Assembly (NCBI GenBank): GCA_964035575.1
Contig: OZ037893.1
Span: 744,001-808,000 of the forward strand
DNA: 64,000 bases
Origin: Rhynchopus sp. YZ270_cl-10
Taxonomy: Eukaryota > Euglenozoa > Diplonemea > Diplonemida > Diplonemidae
Direction of reading: 5' to 3'
In this document: piece by piece, positions 29,926-40,484 of the stretch
Layout: each line of letters opens with the position of its first letter
How positions within the stretch are numbered: the first letter of the stretch is position 1
Made by a program: the position numbers and the translations under genes
The notes under the pieces: model-generated
What the model saw: only the letters and a program-made list of their open reading frames with translations
The model's database searches: none
What the model was told of the DNA's origin: nothing

Positions 29926-30153
29926 ACACAACATAAAAAGAAAGATGGGACCATTTTTGTTGATCCCTCACCATATACTATCAATTTATTGATTGCATAT
30001 GATGAAAATACTTTTGGATTTATGGGGTGTCAACTATACTATATACTTTTAGGGTGCTGTACTAAACCAACACTACTCCCTTCCCCTTCCCCTTCCCCTT
30101 AGCAACTTCTTGTATTTCACACCTCAAAACAGACGAAACACAACACAACAACC

Positions 30154-31622
30154 ATGCAACGCAACGCACGCCCCGTTCTGCGTGTTCTCCAGAGGAGACA
30201 CCAGACGCTCTCCGCGGTGAACCCTTACACAGGCGAGGTTGCGTGGGAGTACCCACAATGGGGACGGGAGGAGGGCATGCGGGGGTTGGGCGAGGCGGAG
30301 GGGGCCTTCCGTGTGTGGCGGTCCTCGGAGCTGGACACGAGGTCTGCATTCCTGAAGGCGTGCAGCGCGATCCTGAACGAGCGTGCTGAGGAGTTCGGTG
30401 CGGTCATGGCAACGGAAATGGGCAAGCCCCTCGCCCAGGGTATAGGCGAGGCGAAGAAGTGCGCGACCATCACAGACTACTATGCCGAGCAGCTCTACCC
30501 ACTGCTCCAGGAGGACCCCGTTGCACTCCCAGGCGCAACCCAAGCATACGTCACAAAACAGCCCCTCGGTGTTGTCCTCCTCATCATGCCTTGGAACTTC
30601 CCTTTTTGGCAGGTCTTCAGGCAGGCCTCTGCAGCGTTTGCAGCAGGTATGCCATTTATGATTATTTTCGACATTTTTTTATTACAGGCAACGTGATTGT
30701 TTGCAAGCATGCTCCAAACGTTCCGAAATGCGCAGCACTCATTCAGGATGTGTTCCGCCAGGCAGCGGAGAAGGTTGGTGTGTCTGGGTCGGTGTATGTG
30801 AACCTTCCTATGGCTGCAAATGACATTGGGGGTATTATGAACGACCGTGCTGTGAGGGCCATCTCTTTGACAGGGTCTTCTGTGGCAGGGAAGGCGGTGG
30901 GGGCTATTGCGGGAAAGCTTTTGAAGCCGTCTGTTCTGGAGCTAGGAGGAAACGACCCGTCGCTTGTGTTGCATGATGCGGACCTTCAGAAGGCAGCACG
31001 CTGTGCTGCAGCAGGGCGTATGCTCAACGCAGGGCAGAGCTGCATCGGCTCCAAACGCTTCGTCGTGGTTGACAGTGTCTACGATGAGTTCTTGGCCAAC
31101 TTTGTCACTGAAATGCAAAAATTCGAAATTGGTGACCCCCAAGACATGAACACCACCCTCGGTACCATGGTATCACACGAAGCGCGCGACCAGCTTCACG
31201 AACAAACCAAGGCAACCTCTGTTGGTGCATCGGTTGTGCTTGGTGGTGAAATCCCCGACCACCCGGGTGCATTCTACCCAGCAACTGTCATCTCTGATGT
31301 CCAGCCCGGCACACCAGGGTACGAGGATGAGCTGTTTGGGCCAGTCGCCTCCGTGATTCGCGTCAAGGATGAGGCAGAGGCCATTGCTGTCGCAAACAAC
31401 ACAAAGTACGGCCTGGGCGCAAGCGTGTACACAGAAGACCTTGAGAGGGGTAACCGCATTGCACGTGACGAAATCGACACAGGAATGGTCTTCGTAAACG
31501 ACTTTGTGAAGTCAAGCCCCCTCCTCCCCTTCGGTGGAGTGAAGGAAAGCGGCTACGGCAGGGAGTGCGGTAGCTATGGGATTGCGGCGTTCTGCAACAT
31601 CAAGTCTGTTGTGGTGGCGTAA
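30154..31622 (+). CDS. NAD(P)-dependent aldehyde dehydrogenase, succinate-semialdehyde type (two exons)
   Basis: Exons are 30154-30646 and 30688-31622. The 41-base intron (GTATGCC...TTACAG) splits a Gly codon (phase 1) and joins SAAFAAG to NVIVCKHAP, giving 475 residues. The N-terminus ([20 protein letters not shown]) is a likely mitochondrial presequence. Family marks are [27 protein letters not shown] with the general base Glu (about E249), [13 protein letters not shown] with the nucleophile Cys (about C283), and [21 protein letters not shown] closes the fold. The NPYTGE start, the LNAGQSC context and the overall length are closest to succinate-semialdehyde dehydrogenases, which feed semialdehyde carbon into the TCA cycle. 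The exact substrate cannot be fixed from sequence. A CCCCTTCCCCTTAG pyrimidine-AG tract lies about 50 bases upstream of the start. Confidence 0.9.
30647..30687 (+). other. 41-base GT-AG intron
   Basis: Starts GTATGCC, is T-rich and ends TTATTACAG. At 41 bases it is the shortest intron in the window. Its removal restores an uninterrupted aldehyde dehydrogenase fold. Confidence 0.88.
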
Positions 31623-31699
31623 AAAAAAAAAAAACAACATGGGTGAAAACAAATGTGAGAGAACAACGTCTCATATTTCAAAAAAGAACAAAAGAAAAA

Positions 31700-31744
31700 G
31701 TGGAGCACATCCTCCAGTCTTCACTGACCAAGATTTTTCAAAAA
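31700..31744 (+). repeat. dispersed module B, diverged copy 2
   Basis: GTGGAGCACATCCTCCAGTC then TTCACTGACCAAGATTTTTC. It is clearly related to copies 1, 4 and 6 but has several substitutions. Confidence 0.55.
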
Positions 31745-31832
31745 ATAAACCGCGGAAAAAAAAAGGGGTATCCTTGGATGCCTGCAAAGAATTTTTGTTT
31801 CAAACTGATTTTTCAAAAAAAAATACCCAAAA

Positions 31833-31873
31833 GTGGAGCTCATCCTCGGGTGTCTACTACCGAATTTTCAAAA
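31833..31873 (+). repeat. dispersed module B, copy 3
   Basis: GTGGAGCTCATCCTCGGGTG then TCTACTACCGAATTTTCAAA. The 5' half is identical to the other copies and the 3' half is shortened. Confidence 0.7.
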
Positions 31874-32712
31874 TACGCAAATGAAATATGACAGGAGAAC
31901 CGTCTTTTGAATGTGCAGCGGGCACGTGGAGCGGTGGAGGAATCCTACAGCTTTTTTTTTTCTCGTGCAATGGATGACCAATTTACTGTACATATGAGAT
32001 AATATGATGGGGGGTGATACGTTTTTTTAATTACTCCCTCATCTGGCATACATCTGAAGTGGAGCAATGGCTGAGTACCTGGATCTCTGGGACGTCACGA
32101 TCGACATTTTCGTTCGTGCCGCACATGAGTCTCTTGGTCTTTCAACTTCATTTCTTACACCTTTTCTTTGGAACATTTCTGCCTTTTTTTTGCGTCTTGT
32201 TCCTTCCCGAACCTACTCATGTGTTAAACACGTTTAACGCATGAGACACAGTTTTTTTCTTCCTCCTTTTGTTACTTTGTGTCGTTTTTGGAAAAATAAA
32301 TGCAATTGGACGAATGTTCAATGAAATCCACTGCAGGAGAGACAAAATGTTTCTATGGGGGGAAACGCGTGTGGAATGCCATATCGAAACCCTTGTTGTT
32401 GTGTGAGACAAAGAAACCGAACGAAGGAACGAACACTACAGTGGTTAAAGAAACGTTATGTCCAAAGAAAAGGTGGAATTTATTTGAGGAGGAAATTTTC
32501 TTAGGCAGTTTCTTTAGGCGCTTTCTTTAACCACAATGCCTTTCTTTTTTTGCTTTTCTTTGTTGTGTGCGTCCATCATTATGGAAACAAACAAAATAGA
32601 AACCTGAACGCAAAGCAAAGACATCTCCTCCTTTTCACGACCTCTGTCTAACCCCTCTCTCGCACTGACTCATTCTACACATTCCAGCATTATCAAAACA
32701 AAACACTTCACA

Positions 32713-33948
32713 ATGTCCGCAGGCCACTTCAAGTCGACCTTCGATGCCCCCGCTGGCTCCGCCGGGAGCTGGGTGGAGGGCCCGTACGGGTCTGAGACCA
32801 TGGCGGTGCACGCCGGAGTTGTGCCGGACAAGGAGACCGGAGGAATCCTGACCCCCGTGTACCAGAGCACGACCTACGTGCAGCCCAGCGTTGACGGGTA
32901 CCTGTCGAAGGGATACTCCTACAGCCGCACGAAGAACCCCACCGTTGAGGCGCTTGGCGAGAAGGTGGCGGCCCTTGAGGGCGGTGAGGGCTGCCTCATG
33001 TTCAGCACCGGAATGGCGGCAACCGTGACCCTGCTCACGGCCACCCTCAAGTCGGGAGACCACTGCGTGATCACCGAGTGCTCGTACGGAGGCACCAACC
33101 GTGCCGCCCGTGTGCTTTTCGACGAGCGCTACGGAGTGAAGTTCACCTTCTGCGACTTCACCGACCTCAAGGTCATTGAGAACGCCATCACCCCCAACAC
33201 CAAGCTGATCTTCTCCGAGTCCCCCGCCAACCCCGTGCTGACCCTGACCGACCTGAAGGCAGTGTCGGCCCTGGCCAAGAAGAAGGGTCTGCTCCACGCC
33301 GTGGACAGCACCTTCGCCACCCCCATCATCATGAAGCCCCTGGACCACGGAGCTGACTTCGTGTGCTTCTCCGCCACCAAGTACATTGACGGACACAACA
33401 TGACCGTGGGAGGAGGAATCGTGTACAAGGACAAGGCCTGGGGAGACAAGCTTGGACTGATCCAGAACATCCACGGAAACATCATGGCACCCTGGACCGC
33501 CTTCCTCCAGCTGCAGGCATGCAAGACCCTTGCCCTGCGTATCCGCAAGCAGAGCGAGTCTGCCCAGAAGATCGCTGAGTTCCTTGAGTCGCACAAGCAG
33601 GTGGGCAAGGTGATGTACCCGGGCCTGAAGTCCTTCCCCCAGAAGGCGCTTGCTGACCGCCAGCACCTGAACGGCCTCCACGGAGGAATGCTCTGGTTCG
33701 AGGTCAAGGGAGGAGTGAAGAACGGAGTGAAGATCATGGACACCTGCCAGCGCCCCTGGTCCCTGTGCGAGAACCTTGGAGCAACTGAGTCGATCATCAC
33801 CTGCCCGGCCGTGATGACCCACGCCAACATGCTCAAGGAGGACCGTGAGAAGCTCGGAATCAACGACGGATTCATCCGTGTGTCTGTTGGTATTGAGGAC
33901 GCTGACGACCTGATCCGCGCCCTCAAGAAGTCCCTCGACGGACTGTAA
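32713..33948 (+). CDS. cystathionine gamma-lyase / gamma-synthase family enzyme, copy 1
   Basis: 411 residues, no intron. A PLP-dependent enzyme of the Cys/Met metabolism class. Visible marks are GYSYSRTKNPTVEALGEKVA, FSTGMAATVTLL (phosphate-binding turn), YGGTNRAARVLF, HAVDSTFATP (the Asp that pairs with the PLP ring), SATKYIDGHN with Schiff-base lysine K223, and FIRVSVGIED (substrate carboxylate Arg). Methionine gamma-lyases carry YGCT where this protein has YGGT, so transsulfuration (cystathionine cleavage or synthesis) is more likely than methionine breakdown. Synonymous sites are extremely G/C-rich, which suggests high expression. A second copy with the same sequence lies at 37167. An ATTCCAG acceptor-like site sits about 27 bases before the ATG. 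Confidence 0.9.
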   Translation: MSAGHFKSTFDAPAGSAGSWVEGPYGSETMAVHAGVVPDKETGGILTPVYQSTTYVQPSVDGYLSKGYSYSRTKNPTVEALGEKVAALEGGEGCLMFSTGMAATVTLLTATLKSGDHCVITECSYGGTNRAARVLFDERYGVKFTFCDFTDLKVIENAITPNTKLIFSESPANPVLTLTDLKAVSALAKKKGLLHAVDSTFATPIIMKPLDHGADFVCFSATKYIDGHNMTVGGGIVYKDKAWGDKLGLIQNIHGNIMAPWTAFLQLQACKTLALRIRKQSESAQKIAEFLESHKQVGKVMYPGLKSFPQKALADRQHLNGLHGGMLWFEVKGGVKNGVKIMDTCQRPWSLCENLGATESIITCPAVMTHANMLKEDREKLGINDGFIRVSVGIEDADDLIRALKKSLDGL

Positions 33949-36900
33949 GCATGAGGCTTGTCTCTGATGATCACGCAAAAAGCATTGAGCTAGGATCTTC
34001 CAGTTTTATGTTTTAGCTTGATCTATTTTTTTCTCTTTTTTTGTTTCTATTTTGATCATCCCAAGCTCTCTTTGCTCCTAGCAAGTAGCTTCGGGATGTA
34101 CTCTCTCTCTCTTCCACTAACTCTAGGGCCATTTGAACAACACAACCCCCTCTCTCTCTTTTCCCCCCCCTTTTTTTTTTCTGTCTCAGATGATCACACC
34201 ATATTACAGTATGTGGTGTGTTTTGTCGTTAGTTCCTCCACCCTTCTGCAGGTTGGAATCCAAGAGGGTGCTTTTGATCAAACATATTTGGTTCAAAACT
34301 TTTTTTTTTTGTGTGTTGTTGTTTTCCCCTTTTTCTGGGTGATCTATCTACTAGGAGAGAATTTTTTTTTAGTAGCTCTCAGTAGCGTCTCTCACGAGCT
34401 CTCACAGCCTGGTTGCGTGTCTCAAGGAGATGATGATCGGTCACCCAATTTCCGTTTTTTTTTCAAAAAAAAAATATTCACGATGTGACAACGTTTTCTT
34501 CAATTGGAGGGACATCTAGTCAGAATACGAAACGAATGATATACCGAGAAATACCTTTGCAATGCACTGAGCGTTGATCGACAACCAACATGATACTAAG
34601 ACCTTCACCCAATAGCTGGAGATACAAGAATCGTCGGACTGACTAAAAAAACAAAGAATAAAACCCGGTGACTCTTGTGTGGATTGTCCAAATTGAGGTA
34701 GGTTTGTATGGTTTTGTTGTTTTCTTTGTGTTGCAAATTTTATTTTATGTTCAATTGGTTTTACTTCTTGCTGGATCGTCCTTTTTTTCCGTGTGCACAA
34801 AAAAATTTTGCAAAAAAAAAGAAAAGAAAAAGAAAAGAAAAAACAAAGGTCAGACCAGAACGTTCATTATCTCTTCTCAAATCTGCCACACCCTCAAGGA
34901 AGCGGTGTGCCGTCTGCATGCATCCTGACCCCTTTTTTTGAAAAGGGTGTTATTATATTGTCAAAAAAAAAGCCTGTTTTCAATAGGTACCTTTTTGCGA
35001 TAATGTATTGGAAATACAATAATAAAAAAGGGAGGAAAAAGGTAAAGTGACACTACATTTTGCTTTTGTGGCTATGTTGCCCAATTTTTTTTTCCTCCAA
35101 AAAAAGCGAAAAAAACAAAACAAAACAAACACAACGAGCGATATAATCTGAATCCCAGTAAGGGTTATGGGGTTGAAAGAGAAGGTCAACACACACAAAA
35201 AAAGAAGCGTGTAGTATAGTGGAGTTCATCTCGGGTGTCTACACTAATACAACCAAGTTTTCAAAAAAAAGTACAATCAATCTCATTTATTTTGTATCTC
35301 TATTTGCGAGAAAATAGGTGGTGATAATCACCTCGCGAAGAGAGAAAACAAAAATAGAAGGGTAATTGGAAAAGGGAAAAAAAAAAGATCTTCTCGTGGG
35401 TGAAAAAATACTGGGGTCAGAGCTATTTCATAAGACGATATGATGTTGTCCGCACAAAAGACACACATGAAAAGAAAAGGACCCCCCCCTTTCCACCTAT
35501 TTTTTTTTTTGCAGTCTGTTCTGTTCAGAGGGGGGGTTTTTTTTTTTTGTAGCCGCCTCCGTTCTCCTGCGGTCCGAGCACCCACGCTTCCTACCCTTTC
35601 GCATGAGCTCGTCAATGCGGTGCAAGCAAGCACGACCTCTCGTTCTTGTTTGAGGTTCTTTCTTGGAAAGCCGCATCAGATACACATCATGAAGTGGAGA
35701 AGGGAGTCTCTACAGGACACATGGTATATACGCAGAGAATGCTAGAGGACCCCGGTGGAGGACTTCGTTTGGGGTCCTGGTCGCAGTGTGGTGTGTGCAG
35801 GCAGGTGGTGCAAACACAGTGGGGCTTTGGGTGATTCTGGGTTTAAAATCTAGCTGAGAGGGGGGTGAAATGAGGTGCACCGGGTTCATGGCAAACTGCC
35901 AAACCTGTGGCTTCATGTGAACTGCTTAGGATGGTGGAGTTGTTCTGGTGTTGCAGTCGAGTGGGTGGGGTGGAGTGGGTGGGGGGCGGTCTGGTTATCA
36001 GATTGATAGTCGGGCGGTTCTTGTATGTCGCGTTTGGAAGAAGCGTGGATGGATGCCGTCTTGGAGCAGTGGGGGGGAACTGTGGGGTCGTTTTTTTTTG
36101 CAGGGATTCGCGAAACAGTGTTTTTTCTTGATTCCCTTTTTGCATCAACCTCACTTTCTTTTCGGATTTGCATAAACCCGAGAGAAGTGACAAAGGTGGG
36201 TGTTTGTATATTCAATCGTCTGCTTTTTTTTTGGTGTCTTCTGTGGTGTGCTCTGGTGTGGGATGGGTGTACTTTGAAAACAGTTTATTTTGGGTAAATC
36301 CTGATAAATTGTTGGCTGGTTGACTCTTTTCGTGATGCTCTGCTATTCCGTACGGAATAGTGTTCGTTTGCGTGGGGATGGGGGATGGGATAAGGGGGGG
36401 GGAATACATCAGTTCACAGCTGCAGCATGCTTCCTTGCACATGGTAGGGTGACTTGGTGTTTTACATTGATGACTTGTTTACGTATCACTATGTAAGCAT
36501 TGTTCTTCATGTAGAGGTTTATAGAACGTTGTGTAAAACAGTAGGGAACTCCGCCTTTTTAGCGTCAATACCAAAGATCGAGGTAATACGGACCCGTGGT
36601 GCAATATATGTGTCCCATATAGAGTAGAGAAACGGTGTGGCAACGTGCACCCAAGCGGGAGCCGATCTTTTTTGTTACTACCGCTGAACAATGTACGGCA
36701 GTTGATAACCGCGGGCAACGGCAGAGGAGGGGGAAGGGGGATGCTTCGTGCATTGTGTTACGTTGGGCACTGGCGCAGGGTGCGCGCGATGCTTGTTGTA
36801 CCCTGGGGGGTACAGTGGGGTGAGGAAGGTGGGGGGCAGAGGAGCTGCCATGGGTACCTGCTCATGGCAACGCTGCTTCGTTCGAAGCATAGCGCCCCTG

Positions 36901-37166
36901 AAGCGGATGGGATGCAGGGGGAGGGGGTGGCAAATGTTGATGGTGCTGGTAGCTGTCGGCAAGGGTGTCGACCACGTGGTGTTGCTTGGGGTATTCCTCG
37001 GTTCTATTGCATGTTCTGAGAGGGCTGTGCGGTGAAGGGGTTGGGTGGGTTGATGCCGGTAGGGGTTGGGGTTTGGTGGTGCTAGGTTGAGTGCTGAGCT
37101 AAGGCGTCAGTATCGTTTTGACACCCACCCAACACACACACAGCTACCACATCAAAACACTTCACA
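33949..37166. other. 3.2-kb spacer between the two CGL genes
   Basis: No supported gene. It holds T- and A-rich runs, module B copy 4 at 35219-35266, and a G-rich stretch from about 35720 to 37100 with many GGGG runs on the + strand, in contrast to the C/T-rich spacers elsewhere. An ACACACACACAG acceptor-like end lies just before CGL copy 2. Confidence 0.5.
35219..35266 (+). repeat. dispersed module B, copy 4
   Basis: GTGGAGTTCATC, TCGGGTGTCTACACTAATAC and AACCAAGTTTTCAAAA. It is nearly identical to the copy in SAM50 intron 2 (54572), with a single-base difference in CATC(C)TCGGG. Confidence 0.8.
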
Positions 37167-38402
37167 ATGTCCGCAGGCCACTTCAAGTCGACCTTCGATG
37201 CCCCCGCTGGCTCCGCCGGGAGCTGGGTGGAGGGCCCGTACGGGTCTGAGACCATGGCGGTGCACGCCGGAGTTGTGCCGGACAAGGAGACCGGAGGAAT
37301 CCTGACCCCCGTGTACCAGAGCACGACCTACGTGCAGCCCAGCGTTGACGGGTACCTGTCGAAGGGATACTCCTACAGCCGCACGAAGAACCCCACCGTT
37401 GAGGCGCTTGGCGAGAAGGTGGCGGCCCTTGAGGGCGGTGAGGGCTGCCTCATGTTCAGCACCGGAATGGCGGCAACCGTGACCCTGCTCACGGCCACCC
37501 TCAAGTCGGGAGACCACTGCGTGATCACCGAGTGCTCGTACGGAGGCACCAACCGTGCCGCCCGTGTGCTTTTCGACGAGCGCTACGGAGTGAAGTTCAC
37601 CTTCTGCGACTTCACCGACCTCAAGGTCATTGAGAACGCCATCACCCCCAACACCAAGCTGATCTTCTCCGAGTCCCCCGCCAACCCCGTGCTGACCCTG
37701 ACCGACCTGAAGGCAGTGTCGGCCCTGGCCAAGAAGAAGGGTCTGCTCCACGCCGTGGACAGCACCTTCGCCACCCCCATCATCATGAAGCCCCTGGACC
37801 ACGGAGCTGACTTCGTGTGCTTCTCCGCCACCAAGTACATTGACGGACACAACATGACCGTGGGAGGAGGAATCGTGTACAAGGACAAGGCCTGGGGAGA
37901 CAAGCTTGGACTGATCCAGAACATCCACGGAAACATCATGGCACCCTGGACCGCCTTCCTCCAGCTGCAGGCATGCAAGACCCTTGCCCTGCGTATCCGC
38001 AAGCAGAGCGAGTCTGCCCAGAAGATCGCTGAGTTCCTTGAGTCGCACAAGCAGGTGGGCAAGGTGATGTACCCGGGCCTGAAGTCCTTCCCCCAGAAGG
38101 CGCTTGCTGACCGCCAGCACCTGAACGGCCTCCACGGAGGAATGCTCTGGTTCGAGGTCAAGGGAGGAGTGAAGAACGGAGTGAAGATCATGGACACCTG
38201 CCAGCGCCCCTGGTCCCTGTGCGAGAACCTTGGAGCAACTGAGTCGATCATCACCTGCCCGGCCGTGATGACCCACGCCAACATGCTCAAGGAGGACCGT
38301 GAGAAGCTCGGAATCAACGACGGATTCATCCGTGTGTCTGTTGGTATTGAGGACGCTGACGACCTGATCCGCGCCCTCAAGAAGTCCCTCGACGGACTGT
38401 AA
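37167..38402 (+). CDS. cystathionine gamma-lyase / gamma-synthase family enzyme, copy 2
   Basis: 411 residues, the same protein as the gene at 32713. Antisense and alternate-frame readings of both copies also agree, so the DNA is identical or nearly so. The identical block runs from about 14 bases before the ATG to about 25 bases after the stop (37153-38427 against 32699-33973). Outside it the flanks are unrelated. The 5' leader differs: this copy is preceded by ACACACACACAG, CTACCACATC and then the shared segment. All catalytic residues described for copy 1 are present. Both copies look functional. Identity so tightly limited to the coding unit suggests recent duplication of a minimal fragment or ongoing gene conversion. 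Confidence 0.9.
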   Translation: MSAGHFKSTFDAPAGSAGSWVEGPYGSETMAVHAGVVPDKETGGILTPVYQSTTYVQPSVDGYLSKGYSYSRTKNPTVEALGEKVAALEGGEGCLMFSTGMAATVTLLTATLKSGDHCVITECSYGGTNRAARVLFDERYGVKFTFCDFTDLKVIENAITPNTKLIFSESPANPVLTLTDLKAVSALAKKKGLLHAVDSTFATPIIMKPLDHGADFVCFSATKYIDGHNMTVGGGIVYKDKAWGDKLGLIQNIHGNIMAPWTAFLQLQACKTLALRIRKQSESAQKIAEFLESHKQVGKVMYPGLKSFPQKALADRQHLNGLHGGMLWFEVKGGVKNGVKIMDTCQRPWSLCENLGATESIITCPAVMTHANMLKEDREKLGINDGFIRVSVGIEDADDLIRALKKSLDGL

Positions 38403-39085
38403 GCATGAGGCTTGTCTCTGATGATCATGCTGTGGGCTTGAACCCACACCCCGACCCCACCCTATTGTTTTCGTCTCTGAAGCTTCTATAGGAAGTCAAC
38501 CCCAAGGGACATTCATTGCTGTGCAAAAATGAAGAGTTGTACTGGGGGAATTGTGCATCTTGTAGTGCAAGTCACCGTTGTTCAATTGTTCTCACCACCT
38601 CGACCTTTGTTGTACCGGCAGTTGTTTCATGGGGTTGCCCTCCGCTAATTATTACCATGTCTTTACATGGAATTTTAAAAAAAGAAAAAAAGAAAAAAAA
38701 AAAGAAGGAAAAAAAAGTATGGAATAATGAATACCCTTTTTTAAAGAGGGCTTTTTTTCATTAATTTTTGTTGGGTTTTTCCATTGCTAACTTCAATGGC
38801 TGCCTCAGTCAAAGTGGTTTTTTTTTTTTTTGGGTTTGGTGTTTTTGTATGTCATATGCAAAACGCCGCTTTTTTATTTATTTTGTTCCTTTTGTTTCAA
38901 ACACGAACGTTTTTTTATTTTTCTTTTATTTTTCTTTTCTTCCGCCTTTTTTTTCTCTTTTTTTTTTTTCTTTGAGTCTTTTTTTCCACACTTCTTTGTG
39001 TTTTCCGAGTGATTATAAAAAGGTAAAAAAAATTAGGGGGAAAAATAGTAAAACGGGTGACGACAACAATAAAAACAACGGTTTT

Positions 39086-39132
39086 GTGGAGCTCATCCTC
39101 GGGTATCTGCACTTATACAACCAAGTTGTCAA
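39086..39132 (+). repeat. dispersed module B, copy 5
   Basis: GTGGAGCTCATCCTCGGGTA then TCTGCACTTATACAACCAAG and TTGTCAAA. Its TCTGCACT links module B to the TGCACT of module C. Confidence 0.75.
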
Positions 39133-39339
39133 ACAACAACAAAAAAAATGGTGAACAATAAGTATCACAACAAAATTAAGAGAATCCTTCCCCCCTTTTT
39201 TTTTGCCTTCACCTGCAATACCAACAAATGGGTCGACGATATTATCCCAAACACTGTTTCTTGACGAGATCAAATTTCAAACCCGACGCGTTTCCCACAC
39301 GGATAACGATAGTGGTAAAAATGGATGCACATGAACGGA

Positions 39340-39901
39340 ACTTTTACTTACACTTAATCTCAGTGGTACAAAAAGGTTTGCGCTCACTCAGATTCCAAGA
39401 AGGCCGGCCAGCTCCCACACGGCTTTTGTAATCCCGTTTATTTGCCGCAGTGGCACGAATCTTATGGACCTCCTCATCAGACCACTTTGCTGATAAGTTG
39501 ACTGAACATTGCGAACCTTTTTGGGTATTTGTATTCGGTTGTCATCGTATTGGTATTTGTATTCGGTTGTCATTTTTCGCCTCCGCCATCACCTGTCTTT
39601 TGTATCTTGTGTGGTGAATCCACCACGAATAGTCTGCGGTTTGCTTATCTTCTGCTGCAAACTTATGGAGTTACCCCAATACTTCAGTGTAGACTTCTCT
39701 GAGTTCCATCCGCAGGGAGACGATCTCCGCTCGCAGCTGTCTTGGCACAAACGATACGCGGCAGAGAGGGTCTCGCCGTCCTCGTGTAAGCTTAATCACA
39801 GCAAGTCCAAGAAGGATCTCCTCAAAAGAGTGTTCGTCGTCCTCTAGACTAGGAGAACGAGCGGAGGTCTTCGTAGGCGGCCATTCACTCCATGGTGTCA
39901 T
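39340..39901 (-). other. possible decayed coding region on the - strand
   Basis: Two - strand stretches have protein-like composition. One (39671-39901) reads ...FEEILLGLAVIKLTRGRRD...; the other (about 39345-39485) reads WSDEEVHKIRATAANKRDYK and later GAGRPSWNLSERK, which looks like a Tc1-type helix-turn-helix linker. They are not in one frame. This may be DNA-transposon debris or chance. Confidence 0.15.
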
Positions 39902-40243
39902 GCATTAGATCTAGTTCAATCGAGCTTCTCCTTTTTGGGGGGGAAAACGGCTGCAATACAGATAAACCAATTTTTTTCATTAACCCCCCCGCAACCATTC
40001 ACCATTTTTTATACAAAACCCCACACAGACAAAGCCCATTTCATTACACTACCTTTGGGTCCTTTGCATAATTATTTTTTTCCACGTTGGCTTTTTTCTT
40101 CTTGTACCCTCAATTTCTTCTTTTCCGTTCCTTTGTAATAACAAACAGTAACCAACCATTTCCCCCCCCTTCTCCCCCACACCCTTTAGCTGTGGGGCGC
40201 AAACTAAGAAACAATTTTCTTTTTTTTTTTCCCCCTCTTTTAA

Positions 40244-40291
40244 GGTGACTAAGCAGTGTGAGGCTTAGGATCATCTTTCTACAAACTTTTC
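40244..40291 (+). repeat. hairpin repeat A, copy 2
   Basis: GGTGACTAAGC, loop AGTGTGAG, GCTTAGGATCATC, then TTTCTACAAACTTTTC. CTAAGC/GCTTAG pairs fully. The outer GGTGA pairs with TCATC through a G-T wobble. Confidence 0.75.
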
Positions 40292-40484
40292 TGTCTTTCT
40301 TTTCATCCCCTGCTTTTGCTAAACTGATTTCTTCTACACTGCAAAAACCTATCAAATTTGTGTTTTTTGGTCAAAGGTGATTAAAAGCTAGATTGTCATC
40401 TACCATCAAAATTCTTCTCTTTGTCAACTTTTTTCCTTCTCATCTTTCCCTTTGTATGCGACATTTTGCCCATTTCTCTTTACA

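Larger units (their letters stand above)
27606..30153. other. 2.5-kb gene-free spacer with transposon debris
   Basis: It contains a degraded DDE-transposase-like stretch on the - strand (27697-28245), a stem-forming sequence around TTTAGTACAGG...CCTGTACTAAA at about 29275-29327, and repeat E at 29796-29925. A tract of pyrimidine-rich CCCCTTCC repeats lies before the aldehyde dehydrogenase gene. No intact gene is seen. Confidence 0.45.
31623..32712. other. spacer with two decayed modules B
   Basis: Two B-like modules lie at 31700-31744 and 31833-31873, separated by purine-rich sequence. A later inverted pair is formed by CGTTTAACGCATGAGACA-type sequence near 32228-32250 and ACATGTGTTAAACACG-like sequence just before it. 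No gene is seen. Confidence 0.45.
38403..40484. other. 2.1-kb spacer with modules A and B
   Basis: Very T-rich (38815-38990). Module B copy 5 lies at 39086-39132 and hairpin A at 40244-40291. A possible decayed coding stretch on the - strand lies between them (39340-39901). A 28-base tandem pair (GGTATTTGTATTCGGTTGTC-type) sits near 39520-39575. Confidence 0.45.

Noticed and set aside
32635-33978. Long - strand frame of about 447 codons opposite CGL copy 1 (and its twin opposite copy 2)
   Set aside because: It is a shadow of the strongly G/C-ending codon use of the CGL gene. Its translation is Leu/Val/Gly/His-rich without motifs.
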